A stretch of DNA of 64,000 bases, from positions 43,221-107,220 of the forward strand of contig VTPC01006056.1 in assembly GCA_011009095.1 (NCBI GenBank), given 5' to 3'. The notes under the pieces are model-generated. The model searched no databases and had not been told where the DNA came from. It worked only from the letters and a program-made list of their open reading frames with translations. The translations under genes were made by a program, and so were the position numbers. Position 1 is the stretch's first letter. Each line of letters opens with the position of its first letter. This document shows, one piece after another, positions 35,324 through 48,165 of this stretch. This DNA is from Ignelater luminosus. Taxonomy: Eukaryota; Arthropoda; Insecta; Coleoptera; Elateridae.

Positions 35324-35335
35324 TTATTTTATATA
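35324..35335 (-). promoter_or_regulatory. TATA box, candidate thrombospondin promoter
   Basis: TATATAAAATAA on the minus strand, about 800 bases upstream of the Tsp start codon. It is followed 25-30 bases later by a GC-rich segment (GACCGTCCCGTCCCAGC) and then a consensus splice donor. The spacing TATA, start, donor makes it a reasonable promoter for the leader exon. Confidence 0.4.
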
Positions 35336-35989
35336 CAAAATAATTTTATGTAGACTAGAATGAAATTATTTTTTACATATGCAATTTATTTATTTTATTT
35401 GTCTTGTTAATAATAATGATGCATTAACACAATAACTCTATAGAAGTGGCATTTTAGTTGTCTCGGGCAAGAAGAAAAATATAATAGAAAAAAAGGCTCT
35501 TTAATAAAATCAAAAATTATTGTAATCCTTTTGAAAGTAATCAAAAATCCGAGATGTAGATTCCCAAGACCTGTATATGCATTTCATTTAGATTTCGTCT
35601 TAAGCACTTACAATGATTGTGGTACAAATTTTGTTTGTTAGAAGTTCCTGACAACTTGACGTGATGTAGTCATCTGCGGATTTGAAAAGAACCCGTTAGC
35701 ATTTTAATTCTTCTGCTTTCTCCAATTTTGAAGTTTTTGTTGAGGCTGGGAAGCATTCTAACATAAGTTAGAGACCACTTTGCTCTCTACGTTCTGCCTA
35801 ACGACCTCTGTCTATTCATTCCCCACTTTGTCTAGATGCTTGAACTTTGAGATTCTTTGCCCGACCCAAATTTGGGTGTTTTTAAATTGAAAGAGGTGGC
35901 AACGAGAGTATTTGCATATACTTTTCTCTAAAGGTCTTTTAAAAGTCAAAGATCCACACCTTCATAAGAGATCTCTAGAACATGCCATA

Positions 35990-36195
35990 GAGGTTCATCG
36001 GTGTTAACAAAATCATACGTGTAGTTACAGTAGAAACAGTCTTGCCAGACTCTCAGCTTCTGAGCTGTATCCACTGCTAAACTTATTCTACCCTTTAATT
36101 ATATTCATTCCCTTCTCATTTAATTGAGCAGTATATTGATAATAACCAGGAGGTAATCTTTTCTTGGTGTCCGGGGTAACAAGAAAAATAACAAA
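35990..36195 (-). pseudogene. unassigned coding-like fragment
   Basis: The minus strand reads TPDTKKRLPPGYYQYTAQL, then NEKGMNIIKG, a stop, and then NKFSSGYSSEAESLARLF. The composition is protein-like but I do not recognise the family. It is probably a mobile-element relic, since it has an internal stop and no clear splice sites. Confidence 0.3.
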
Positions 36196-37057
36196 CCATT
36201 ACCTTACACTAAAATTAAAGAAGTCCCTCTGTTTACTCTGCATGGAGTAGTATGTATTATGTGCGTCCTACTAAATGGATCAAGGATAGATAACCCATAA
36301 CTCAAATAGCTCTAGCCGCTACCGTCGTGGCGTTGCCAGTAAGTTCCTTACCTGACATTCCTAGTACACACTGTCCCAAAACTCATTACAGTCACTAGGA
36401 ACAGCTTTTGTATGAAAAAATAGGTGGAAAATAAAGAGTGCAAAAATGTAGACATTTCCATAGTAAAATAAACGTTTTAGTTTGAATTTTTGTTGAAAAA
36501 CAAAAACCAAAGGGGAAATGTGATTTCAATAAGACAGTACTTCTTTACATATTGGTGTTGCAGTTCGTCGGTGTTTAGATGATTACTAGATCAGCAACTA
36601 GGTAGGTGAACCAAATGGGTTGGTGCGATGTAGTGGCACCTAGGTTTCCTGATCTTAGTTCCCTGCATGTCTTTTTCAGAAACAAGAAACTGCATGTAAG
36701 TAGAGTATTAAAATGAAACCTGGAAGAAACCAATTAGAAACATTACATAGATACACAAATCTAAGGCGATACTGATGAAACAGTTAAATTTATTTACACA
36801 CGTGACCGATTTGTAGGGTATAATTGGGTATGGAAATTGAGTGTAACTCTCTATACGACTTAATCTAATCTTTAAGTGGTAACTCAAACAAGATAACGAG
36901 CGTTTTAAAATAATCATGGTTTCATCGAAATGCCAAAAATTAGGCATTGCCTTATTAGCTTTATCGGTGCAATCGGTCTCAGGTAACATCATTAATAAGA
37001 AAAGAAAATACCGGATTAAAAGTGATTAGAAGTGGAAAGAAAGAAGCTTGGTCATAC

Positions 37058-37078
37058 AGAGAGAGAGAGAGAGAGAGA
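37058..37078. repeat. AG dinucleotide microsatellite
   Basis: Uninterrupted AG repeat of about ten units. Confidence 0.95.
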
Positions 37079-37347
37079 AAATGTAAACAATTAATAGTGA
37101 GTTTATAACTATATCAATCGGAAAAAGTTATAAAAACTTGAAATTTACAAAGTACCCACTTAAAATAATTTGTCCGAGTGTCTCAGATTTTATATACCAC
37201 ACAATTTTCAGGGAGTTTCAGAGAGAACTGGTGCGATTCCAGATAACAGAGTTGTAAAAAACTGTGAAAATTAGCCTAAACACGAAACAATCTGAGGGAT
37301 CCCCTATAATTTGGTCCCTGCAGATTGTCATGTGTGTAGGGTCTCTA

Positions 37348-37640
37348 TACAGGGTGTTTTATTAATAATTGAAAATATTTTAACTGTAGAATCCTGAGCT
37401 CACAATATTAAGATTTAACCCAAATCACTTAGATAAAATGTGGCTCCTGCCAAGTATAACAAGCATACGTCAAATGGTTTTAAAGTACTGGGTACAAATA
37501 GTTTTTGAATTTTTAAATAAAACACTCTGTAACTTAGTAAGGAGCCACATTTTATCGAAGTGATTTGGGTTAAATCTTAATATTTTGAGCTCAGGATTCT
37601 ACAGTTAAAATATTTTTAATTATTAATGAAACACCCTGTA
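37348..37640. mobile_element. TA-flanked palindromic MITE, 293 bp
   Basis: The ends are TACAGGGTGTTT and its inverse, flanked by TA at 37346-37347 and 37641-37642. The arms are about 100 bases each and nearly perfect (AATATTTTAACTGTAGAATC, AAGATTTAACCCAAATCACT are shared), around a loop of roughly 90 bases at 37447-37540. It is non-coding and of Tc1/mariner type. Confidence 0.85.
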
Positions 37641-40389
37641 TAGTAAAATCTTATTTACTTAGGGTTAGTTCGACAAGTAAATTATTTGAAGTAAGCTTTG
37701 ACATAATGTTATCTTGGATACCTAACCTGAAAAACAGAACAGTGTGCCACAGAAAAGATTAAATTTAGTTAAGACCCTATCTAAAATTGATTGTTGAAGC
37801 TGAATAAGCTATACTTCTTCAAATACAGAGAGTTTCGGTAATTTCGGTCATTGATCCGTCGCTTACCTATTTTGTACCTCACTATATGTGTCAACAGTAA
37901 ACTTAACAATGAGCTATGATTGTTTTGACCATTCTTTTATTTCTGTTTATAACTTTGTGGCTTACCTTTTACGTTAAATCCAATATGTTGTCGAAAATCT
38001 AAGACATTTATATTGACTCTCTTCTTATAATGCTTAAGCTATTACGAGGAAAGACAAGGCAGTTTTTTACGTATTTTACATAAAGTTTCAATTCGATGGA
38101 ATAATTAATAATACCCATTGCTATTCCATTCCAGTCAACATATAAGTAGGCTTATGACAGGAAGAAAGAAAAGATAATAGTAGAATTGCAGTTTATGTAG
38201 ACCATAGGCAACAACTAACTACCTGAGAACAGCTTGCTTGTATCGCCTGTTCTATAAACACACAGGGAATGGAAACACATTTCGCACTCTTATTCTCGTC
38301 AGCAAAACTCTGTTGAAGAAACTACTATTGAAGAATCTCTAAGACTATTACTTTACAAGATTTGATGCTTGCCGTTTAAGTAGGAAAATCTAAAAATTGC
38401 TATTGTGATGTAAATTTTCTAAGTGTTAAAACCGAAATGTGCCTTCCCTTACATAAATCATTGGTATGCAGTAAATTTATGGCTAGCATAAAACTTGCAC
38501 ATAGAAAAAGTCAAGATTGCGCACCTGGCTCGTTAAGTATATTTATACACTTACTCATACATTAAGTAGATACAATGTTGCTAAATAAGAGAACTTCTTC
38601 AATAAACGAATTTCATCTTGTTGGTTTTTAGACCAAACTGAATTATCTCTCCATGAACATCTATAAGATGAGTTTTCCAAGTAAATACTTTATTATTATT
38701 GTATTTAACATTTATATTCTTGACTTGTGTTAAATGTAAACTTTGCTTCTGTCAGAGTCATTTCTTCATTATTATTCGTTTTTGGCGTGGCCACGTAAAA
38801 CAAATGGAATAGTAGAACTACTAAAGACCAATTAGCACTAATGGCAAATTATGTTTGTGAAAATAAAGAGCTGCTACATCTAGACAAACAAAATGTCAAG
38901 AAATTCAAAATCAAAATATACAAATAAATATGTGATGAATTAATGAACCTTTTTAATGCCAGTAGGGCAGGCTCTATAAAAGCTAAGCAACAGTGGAAAA
39001 GAGTAAGTTTTATATTTCAACTATGCGAAATCTTTACTCGTTGCTGATTATTAGGTTTTAGTAGAGTTTGAAACTATCAAAAACAAAAACAAGAGAATTT
39101 GTAATATCAAATCAATGAAAACAGGAAATCATCCATCTTCAGTCAAGAGATGAGATACTTATTTGTTGATTTTTCTGAGCATATATAAAATGTGGCCAAC
39201 GTATAATTGTAGGCCCTGACAAAGTAGAGCAACAACAAAAAAATATTGCAGTTACTTGTTTTTGCTGTTAGTCCCAAACGATCCTATAAGCTAAAAAAGC
39301 ATCAAAATCTGTGAATATTGTAAAACATAACGAATTTATCGCAGAAGTTCGAAACAGAGTGAATGTATTGCTAATTATTGTAATAGACAACGAGATCAAT
39401 CAAATGAAACCAAAATGACTCATTTGTCAACGAAAAATACACACTTCAAGAAGTTGTTAGTTTTTCTACGATTAACGATTAAGATTACCGACTATTAGCA
39501 GTAGTTAAAATTGCGATACCGTTTTTCCAAAAAAAGTCGGTCAAGATTGTCAAAAGACGTCAATAATCTTTAACAATATTTTATTGTAAAGACAGTGTTA
39601 TTTGAAAACGAAGATGCATCTAAGACAGTTGTGACATTACGGACAGACAGAATCTATTACATGTAAGTTTCTCACCATTCCTATTCTGTTTCTATTGTAT
39701 TACTATTTCAGCCAATCCAAACTTTCCCAATTCCTCATCTCTATTTTTCTCCATCTTGCTTCTTTTCTAACAAATTAGGTAATAAAATTATTGAGGTACT
39801 ACATTTACCTCAAGGTTTAAAAATGAATACATCTATTTAAAATAATACAGAAAATTAGTCATCTACACGTATTTTGATTGTAAACTAACTACATACACAA
39901 TTACATAGGCATGGAACTGAGTGGCACATAACAATCATTCTTAACCTACAAAGATTTCTTTATACAAAGCAATAGAATGATTTGTACAACTGTTAATAAT
40001 TGACTACTCACTGATAATCCCGTATATACTATTTGTCTTATTATGTAATATCAAAACCATTCCTTGTTACTCAACATTACTTCCATCTTAGAACTATTGG
40101 TTTGTATAAGTTCCATTCAAGATTAATGATTTCAGCTATAAACGTAAACAGTAAATTTTTATATAAGAAAGTAATTGTATTTACTGTGCCCAAAATTAAC
40201 AATATTCTCGGTCAACTTCAACAATCTACATATACCTATCAATAGCACAAGATTGAGGTGTAGCTAAACAGAAAGATAACAATTATTTAATTAGTGCTTA
40301 TAGAAATTTACGTCTATAATTTAAATAAAATTAAAATATATTGCAATGTTATAAACATAAATTAACATAGGAATGAAAGATAATGAAAT

Positions 40390-40640
40390 AATTGAAAGAA
40401 AGGTAGCGTAATGCCACTCCTAGCGCCAGGTAAGGAAAGCGCTCGGCCTAGTTGTTGGGCAATACAGTAACAACACTCCTACGGTTGCAGATGTCACATA
40501 TATTGAAGAACATTATTGTGGTATTGAACCGCAATGTATAAAACTTGCGTGGCATGTACAGAAAGAAAATAAAATATACGATATAGTGGTACATATAGAG
40601 ATAACAAGAAACCGGTACAGTTTATATATTTGGAGTGGAC
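40390..40640. other. GC-richer unexplained patch
   Basis: This stretch (around CTAGCGCCAGGTAAGGAAAGCGCTCGGCC) stands out from AT-rich surroundings and ends with AAATAAAAT-type sequence. It might be a solo LTR or the tail of a retroelement, but I could not define ends or a target duplication. Confidence 0.25.
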
Positions 40641-41338
40641 GTGAATCATCGTAAGGTTATGTTGATGATTGTTGGTGGTTTGTTTTTGTGCAAAATATAA
40701 TCATAATGACTAATAATCTAATTTATGCTAAAAAGTTGAATATAAAACTTCTTTTTATAGAATTATAGTAACTTCTTATTAACTTTTCGGTAAAATTGGG
40801 TGTATTATAGCAAAATTACGTAATAAACATAATCATAAATAAACACCTGAAAACTTTCACAGTGCGCAACCACGTAGGATATTTAGTAATAAATTTATCA
40901 GTACACCGTTTAGATTTCCACTTGTGTACTATCTTGAAAATCGTGGGAATATGAACAAGCTACATGAGGTTTAGTAACGGTTTTTATATCAAAACAGATT
41001 GGAAAACATAATATTATTTTAATACAAAAAGCTAGATCACATGTCTACGTCTTGCCTGTTGTTTACAGGTGAATACGCACAGAAGCAACGTATTAAAATT
41101 GTATGTGTGAAACACAATACTCATTTATGGACAATAAAAATAACAATAATGATGTATTTATGGAATTATTAAAATGTCATATGTTATCTAGCATTTATCA
41201 AAATTAATTTGGTTTTTGCCTTACTATGGGAGGTTTATATTTACGTTTACTGAATGGAGGAAACCAAAAACACCTTGTAGTCTTGAATAAGAATATTATG
41301 CGACTGCTATCGTAAAGGAGTTTTCAGAAGAATAGATT

Positions 41339-44300
41339 ATAATTGAAGACGCAAGTGAATGAAGGATTCATGTCACAAATAGTTTATTTTGAGAAAACAG
41401 CCTCTAAAGTTTTTTAAACAGTACTTTTTTGTGTTACAAAAAAATAAAACAAATTAAGTGGGGTTTAATAGACTTTTATTATAGAATTTTAGTAACATAT
41501 GAGAAAAAGAAAATCAAAACCAACTTTGGAACAGAAGTAAAAAAAAAGTCACATATATCCTTTATCAACTAAGAAAATTAAACATATTAGAATTGTAAAT
41601 AAATGAAATAAGGATTTATGTCTCGTTTTTATAAATTATTTTGGGTTTTATGTAGTCTTGTAGTTTTTTCGGTTTTTGGTTGAACGTTTTTATTTTCGGA
41701 AATAATGTTTTCACTCCTCGTCAACGTCGACTATTTGATCTTGTAAATTGGAAAGCTTTTCATCAGATATCTTATTTTTCTTTTCTTTAATATGGGCTAG
41801 AGTGTAATTCTCTGATGGAACTTTTTGGCATCCAGATTTCAAAATATTTACCTGTAAAAAAGGTGTGTGTTCATCTAAAGTATTTTTATACGAATATGAT
41901 CCATATTCAGTAATTGATACCATCTCAAAAAGGCACTGGTTCATGTAGAATATTTTTTTCCTGTTAATCAAATGAAGTTTTTCGGATACCTCGTCAATAT
42001 TCTTAAAATGATATTTCATATTAAATACTACCGAGTTTTTGACACTAGCAGATTTTGTGATTGTTCTGTACGTTTCAGGGGTATAAATATTTTCATACTT
42101 TCGTAATACTTTTTCAATACGGCCAGTCTCTATCCGAGTCCATATATGAATGGCCTACTTCTGGAAATTTATGGTCGATAGTTTGCAAATATCCTTTAAA
42201 AATGAAATACTGATAAAGTGTGAACAGATTAAAGTTCTTGTTTTGTCCGCTGCAGGAATCTGACCATATGATGAGATGTTTAATACTGTTTTGTCTAGCA
42301 GCACTAAATAGCTGAATGAATGTATGAAGGCAGCTACCTATCTCTAAGCTACCTTTGGTAGCAATGTTTTCCGTCCATGTAAAAAAAAATGCTTGATCCC
42401 TAGATTTTGATACTGTGTGTATACCGAAGTTATACAACCAGAGTTGACTCAAATAGAACGCTTTGGACGTAGACAATTTTGGCAAAGGCAATGTCTGTTG
42501 TAAATCCATTGTGAGATAAGCTGTATTATCGTTTGTTTGAACAAAGTTTCTATCTCTTCTTTGTTGTTCAAATGCATACTTGTAGTTCTCTTTATGCTCA
42601 ATATCATCTAAACCAGCATCACAAGTACTGCAGGTATCGCTTTTAGGTTGCCCGAAGGACAGATTAAAACGGGTTGAAAAAATATTGTTGTAACTACATT
42701 TTTTATAAAGTACTTTTCTGGAAGGTTTTGCTCCTTGCACCAATCAATATATAAATTGTACATTTTTGTTAAGTTTAGAAAAGGTGATAAGTAGTTTTTG
42801 TTTAAATTTCTATTCCTCGAATAATGAGATTGGTCTGCAAGAAACTTTTCAATGTGAATGACAACACAGTTTATCACTTCATTTGCAATTTTGTGTGGCC
42901 TGTTTTGGTGAACACCTCGCTTATCAGGGGATGGTGCCGATAAACCACTTTTAAGTTCATTCTGAATGAGCTGAATTTTTTTGAAGGTAATTTGGTAGAG
43001 TGAACATATTGCAGTTTTACAAACTTTCAAAACTTTTTGATTGTATGTAACTGTTTACTTAAACGAGAATGATTATGGCTTTTTAATGTTTTTTCGATGA
43101 CGTTGGACAGGTTGAATAAAAATGCTTTTAAAGAGAAGTGCATTTTTTGAGTTTTGATCTAGCTGGTAAAATCTTTTAAATATTGTTGTTCTTGCTTCTT
43201 CGTCAAAATTTTCGTTGCAGTTGAGAGTGCATTTTTCTTTTTGGCATAAGAAACCTAGTTCAACTTTTTTTTGACGGAACTAGCTTTCCTTTTTGGTTAA
43301 TATAGCTTTCTCCTTTTTGTCTAGCCTTTGCTGCTTTGTATCTTTTCCAGTTGTCTAAGTTCTTTTGTCGCTTCCTAGATGTTTTTTCAGGCAGCTGGAA
43401 TATCTTCTTTTGAACCTTTTCGATCAATTCATTATTATTTTTAGTAATCAGTTTATTTACATCTTTACTATTGATTATTTTACTTCCTTTTTCTTTATTT
43501 TCCAGCGTTTTTAAAGTCTTTATCTGGTCTTCGATGTTTTCAACGTCATTATGAATGATATTTCTTGACTTTGTTGATAGGATAGTTCCTTTGAATAGTC
43601 CAAGTCGCTGTCGTCAGAAGTTTCATCTGAAGTATCTGGTACATAATCATCTGAAGAACCGTTGTCAGACCAATCTAAAAAGAAACAAAATAAAAACCTC
43701 TTCAAGTTTTCAATTGGACCAGCAAAACTTACCTAAATCTGCCTGTTTCACAAGATTAATTGTATTATCCTTTTTGCTTATTATCATACTTTCTTTTTCA
43801 TTATTTCCCGGCGTTTGTAAAGCTACCTGGTCTTCGAAGTTTTCCAGGTCATTAGTTATTTTCTTTCTATTTGATACACTAGCCCCTAGAATATTTGACT
43901 TTAGAGATAGGGGTCTTTTTCTAGATTTTAATTGCTCTGCATGATCAGAATCAGTATTGTCAGAAGTCTCATCTGAGCCGTCTAAAACAACAATAACAAA
44001 ATATGTACCTCATCAAGTTTTCATTTCAACTATCGCAACTTACCATAGGATCTTTGTTTTACAGGGGTAGTAATAACTTTGCTAATAAACCTTTCTAGAG
44101 AATTATTATTGTCACTTTTGGCTGGGCTCCTGCTGTTATCTGAACTATTGGGACCTAAAAACAAAAGAAAGACACTGTTAAAAGAAAATACTTGTTTGCA
44201 AGTTTAAGATAAAGTTATCATTTTGCTTTTTGTACTAAACGGTGAAAAACCACCGCAAAACTTAAACGTGAATAAAACGCAATAATATTTTTTAGGTTAT

Positions 44301-44833
44301 ATTTTAAATAAAAGCAGCTATAACTTTTATACTTACCCTTATTAGTCTGTTCTTTTGCAAGTTTTAAAATTAGCATGCTTCTTGTCGACATATTAGCACT
44401 ATTTTTTACTTGCACTGCACACATTTAAGTCTTCTATCGGGTAAAAACTATAAAAATGTAGAGCACAAAACCATCAGTACTGATACATTTCTAACCTAAC
44501 ATTGTGGTGCTATGTTCATTTTGTTAATATTTTTACAGGTTTTTAACTAATTTACAATGGATAAAGGATTCATGTAGCAATAATTTGAAATGCTAGTGAA
44601 TAAGGGATCTATGATCAGAAATCAAGCGTACATAAATCTTTTATCCATTAAGTTTTGTTAAAATTAGATTAACATAGATCCTTTATCATCCCGTAACTTT
44701 TTAATTTTATACAATAGAACTACGAAACTGATCCCAAAAATTTTTTGGGTACATAAAACCTTTATTCACCAAAAAATCTCAATTTTTAAAAAAATGTTAC
44801 ATTAATCCTTTATCCACTTGCGTCTTCAATTAT
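41339..44833 (-). mobile_element. DUF7869-type DNA transposon A, 3.5 kb, with TIRs
   Basis: The left end ATAATTGAAGACGCAAGTG (41339) is matched inverted at the right end (44833). The repeats continue as (A/G)AT(A/G)AAGGATT(C/A)ATGT for about 37 bases. Relatives of GGATAAAGGATTTATGTA occur at about 41551 and 41604 on the left, and at 44558, 44597, 44629, 44671, 44750 and 44797 on the right, in both orientations. Inside lies the broken gene at 41711-44391. A target duplication was not resolved. Confidence 0.8.
41711..44391 (-). pseudogene. DUF7869-like transposon protein A, frameshifted
   Basis: The first exon starts at 44391 (MSTRSMLILKLAKEQTNK) with a gtaagt donor near 44336. Further exon-like blocks lie at about 44044-44154, 43733-43982 and 43677 onward (acidic DWSDNGSSDDYVPDTSDE). 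Then come KAAKARQKGESYINQKGK, NCNENFDEEARTTIFKRFY, and the zinc-like FGQPKSDTCSTCDAGL (42743-42114). The core has YLTMDLQQTLPLPKL, LIIWSDSCSGQNKNFNLF and VGHSYMDSDRD. The order matches a family of uncharacterised insect proteins whose C-terminal half I associate with DUF7869. Spaced acids in MDLQ, SDSC and DSDRD would suit an RNase H-like transposase fold (inference). At least three frameshifts make this copy inactive. Confidence 0.7.
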
Positions 44834-46794
44834 TGAATCATCGGTACAAAGTTTTGTCTTAAAAGAAGAGTGAAAAACTCTATATAAAAATGGATATCCT
44901 TAAAAAGACTACTACAAAGCGTTTCTGGCTTGAAAAGATAGTATAAATTAATTGAAAAATATTTTAGGAAACAAATTAGATAAAACGTAAATGAAACAAT
45001 TCACTCTGATCAAAAAATAAGAAAGTTTGTGCTTTAAAAAGCACCAATTTTGTTTATAAAGTTGAGCAATGTCTGTCGAAATTGTCTCTAACTGTTCTAT
45101 TTGCATTTGAAGAAGATGTGAAAGCCAAGCATCCCCAATGATAATTTACCCATACTATAAACAGCAAATCTCAAAGCGCATCATAGAAGTCGTTTCAGAT
45201 TTACCGTTTTGAGACTCGATTGATAAAAGGCAAGGTCCATCGGGACTGTATATGGTGTTTAACCCGTATTTAACTAATCTACCTAACCCTAGAATTAAAT
45301 GAATAGTGTCTTTACAACTAAAAATTGTTCTTCCTTTATCTACTGAAAACTGGCTGGAATAAAACTACTTCTGGTGGCGTAGACTGCTTTAAAAAAATCA
45401 TGCCAAGCTTCAAACTGTCGTGAATAGCTTTTGCACCTGTGGCCTTAATCGTTGGAATCCAGATACCTTCACTTTAGTAAACATCCAGAAATTGCTAGAA
45501 TGACTTTTCTTTGATTCTGCAAAAAATATAGATTAATGAACTTTCAACCTTTAAGAAAATAAAATCCTTATAGATAAGGAAAACAAAACTTTACTTAGAT
45601 TACTTACGCTGCAGCTGTGCACATGTAGAGTCGACAAAAAAAAATGTTTGGAAATCTTACATAATGTGTTGTGTTTGACAGCTGAAGTGGTATTATTAGT
45701 TATTATTTATTAATTACTATTTAAACATGTACATAAAACGTAGATTTAAAATCAGTCATACTGTAAATATGAATTAAAACATTGCATTACCTCAAGAGTG
45801 TTTAGTTTTTACTTTTTCTAGATCGATGAAGAAAACTATTGTAGATCTCTTAATTCTTACCTTTTTCCTAAATATTTAATTTAATAAAAATAACTTGAGA
45901 TCACCCAAAAATTTTAAACTTAAATTCAAATGTGATACTTCCATTCTAATTGGAAAGAAATCCAGTTGCTACTCACAAATGATTCGTTTTTTATAATTGC
46001 TCTAACCTTATAATGAAGATAGCAGAGACCTTATTTCACGCAAACAATTTCACAGAAATGTTCATAAAAACTTATTCATAGTTGGATATTAAATCTTAAA
46101 ACCACATGCTAAAATCTGCATAATTTATTAGTTATTACTTTTAATTGTATTAAATTATAAGAACATGTAAATATTTTTTAGCATATTATTCTGAAGACGC
46201 CTTTAGTGTAGTTAAAAAACTTTTGTAGTATACAGTATGTTCCAAATTGTACATACCATACGGAAATTGTTAAAGAAATCCATTCTTAACAAAATGAACT
46301 TTTACTAGAGCACAGAAATGAACAAATTGCTTCAACATTTTGTAATATTCAGAAAATATGAGGGCATGTCATTGAAAGAGTAAATGCAATAATAAATTAA
46401 TTTCTCTAGATCTATAAATAAAACTGTTAACTATGGTTAATTCTGTTGCTTGATTTATCAAACACAAATCAACTAAATTAGTGCATTTAACTTCTCTTTT
46501 AAAAAATGATTCATCTTTTCTGTGAGGCACTTCTTAAGAACAATCTTCTGAATCTATTAACTATTAACCAGTACTTTTTTCGATTCCAGTAAGGAAAGTC
46601 ATTAGTGCAGATTTCGTATATTTTAGGCGTTTGTTTTTATTAAAGAAAAAGATAATCAGTGTGAACTTGTTGAAACGTGCCGAATAGTTCTCGATGGTTT
46701 GCTAGAAATCCGATAACTAGTGATACTAATGATTTTCAATATAATTTTTATTCAGAGATAGCAATTTGTTAATAGCTTAATCAAACACTATCCT
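44834..46794. other. intergenic, no feature recognised
   Basis: AT-rich sequence between transposon A and the Gypsy-type relic. Nothing recognised on either strand. Confidence 0.5.
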
Positions 46795-48165
46795 GCTAAA
46801 GATGCTTACCTGCAAAAGATTTTCAATGAAAAACATAATGAGTTGATTTGTAATAAAATTAAACAATACCTTTGGGCTGGCCAGATAAATCAGATTTGTC
46901 TATTGCATTACTTCCATTTTATCAATATAGAAATGATTTTGCTATTATTGAAACTTTCTAAGTTAAAAGTACTGGATAGTATAATTCATCTTAGTTTACA
47001 AAAAGGGTCATTTGACGTTTATTTATTTTGGTCAACTAGGTGTAACTAAATTGTTAGGTTGTCTACTCAGATAGAGAATGAAATTGTGTTGAGTGTATAA
47101 ATGACCGTCTTAACTATTCAAGAAAATCCCTCAAGCCGCGCATGGTACAGAATTGGTTTAGTTCTATTTAGGCATAAACAATGGTATTTGATCATTTTTG
47201 ATTATTCTTCTCGTTATTTTAAAAACTTTTCTTTAAATAACCTTACTGAAGGATCTGTTAATAAAATTTCAATTAGGCATACCTGAAGAAGTCCACTCTG
47301 ATAATATTGTCTTCCAATTAAGTTGGAATTTGCTAAACAATATAATTTTATACATGTTACAAATTTACCATTATATAGTAAATCAAACGGTACCGCTGAA
47401 GCAGTTGTTAAAATTGCCTAGAATCTTATTAAGAAAAATAATTGAAGTATTTATTCTGCTTTTTAGCCCAGAAAAATGGCAGGTTTTAAAAGGAAAAAAA
47501 TGCTATCAAAGGTTTTTCAAAAATGTGGTCTGGGGAATCTTTTGAATTATTGGTAAAACTTTTCATCTACATACCTGTCGATATCCCCTTGGAAGAGGGA
47601 GCAAATGTACTACCAAATTTATTTTTTGAGGCTTTCTCGATAAATTGGTAGCATTTATTTCCTTTCTTACCCCTATAGATGTATGCTTATTAGCCTGGAT
47701 TATTTGGCTTGGAGAACAACCCCTTTGTAGTATTGCTAAAGTATTATATAATCAAAAGGTTAGAAGTCGTTTGTATTCCTCAACAATCAAATACTCCGGT
47801 AAGTACTTCTCCTTATCTTTTATAATCTGGTCCTGAGTTTCGTTCTTATATAGTCAGAGTTTCAAGTGCCTATTATCTTAAGAATAGATGATTTTTAATT
47901 CCTGCTCTACATCATAAAATATACAATGAGTTAGTACTTAGACGTTAATCAGAACCAATGTCCTGTCAGTAATAACCTTTCTAATGACAATTCTAATAAA
48001 TCTATTGTGGATTCTTTACGATATGCTTTTGATTTTTAGACATTTGGAGCATTGCGAAAACCTTCTAATGATACGACTTCCATTCCCAGATTATCTCCAA
48101 AACCAATTAGACTTACGCGAAATAAACATCCTCCAACTTTGATGGAAGACTATGTTTTAAGATAA
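46795..48165 (+). pseudogene. Ty3/Gypsy-type pol relic (integrase part)
   Basis: Plus-strand pieces in shifting frames follow Gypsy pol order. HNELICNKIKQYLWAG at 46840 and PFYQYRNDFAIIE at about 46910 match the region before the integrase zinc finger. ENPSSRAWYRIGLVLF and WYLIIFDYSSRYFKNFSL (47119-47235) are the integrase core start. PEEVHSDN (about 47284) is the second acid region. FRSYIVRVSSAYYLKNR with LIPALHH (about 47840-47920) and RLSPKPIRLTRNKHPPTLM ending at a stop near 48163 form the C-terminal tail. Many stops and shifts are present. No LTRs were identified next to it. Confidence 0.65.

Larger units (their letters stand above)
34560..41338. other. intergenic region between the two thrombospondin genes, proximal part
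   Basis: Contains the candidate Tsp promoter, a minus-strand coding-like relic at 35990-36195, a GA microsatellite, a TA MITE (37348-37640) and a GC-richer patch at 40390-40640. The rest is AT-rich without recognisable exons. Confidence 0.6.

Noticed and set aside
40390..40640. Solo LTR
   Set aside because: No TG...CA ends with a target duplication could be defined, so reported only as a GC-richer patch.
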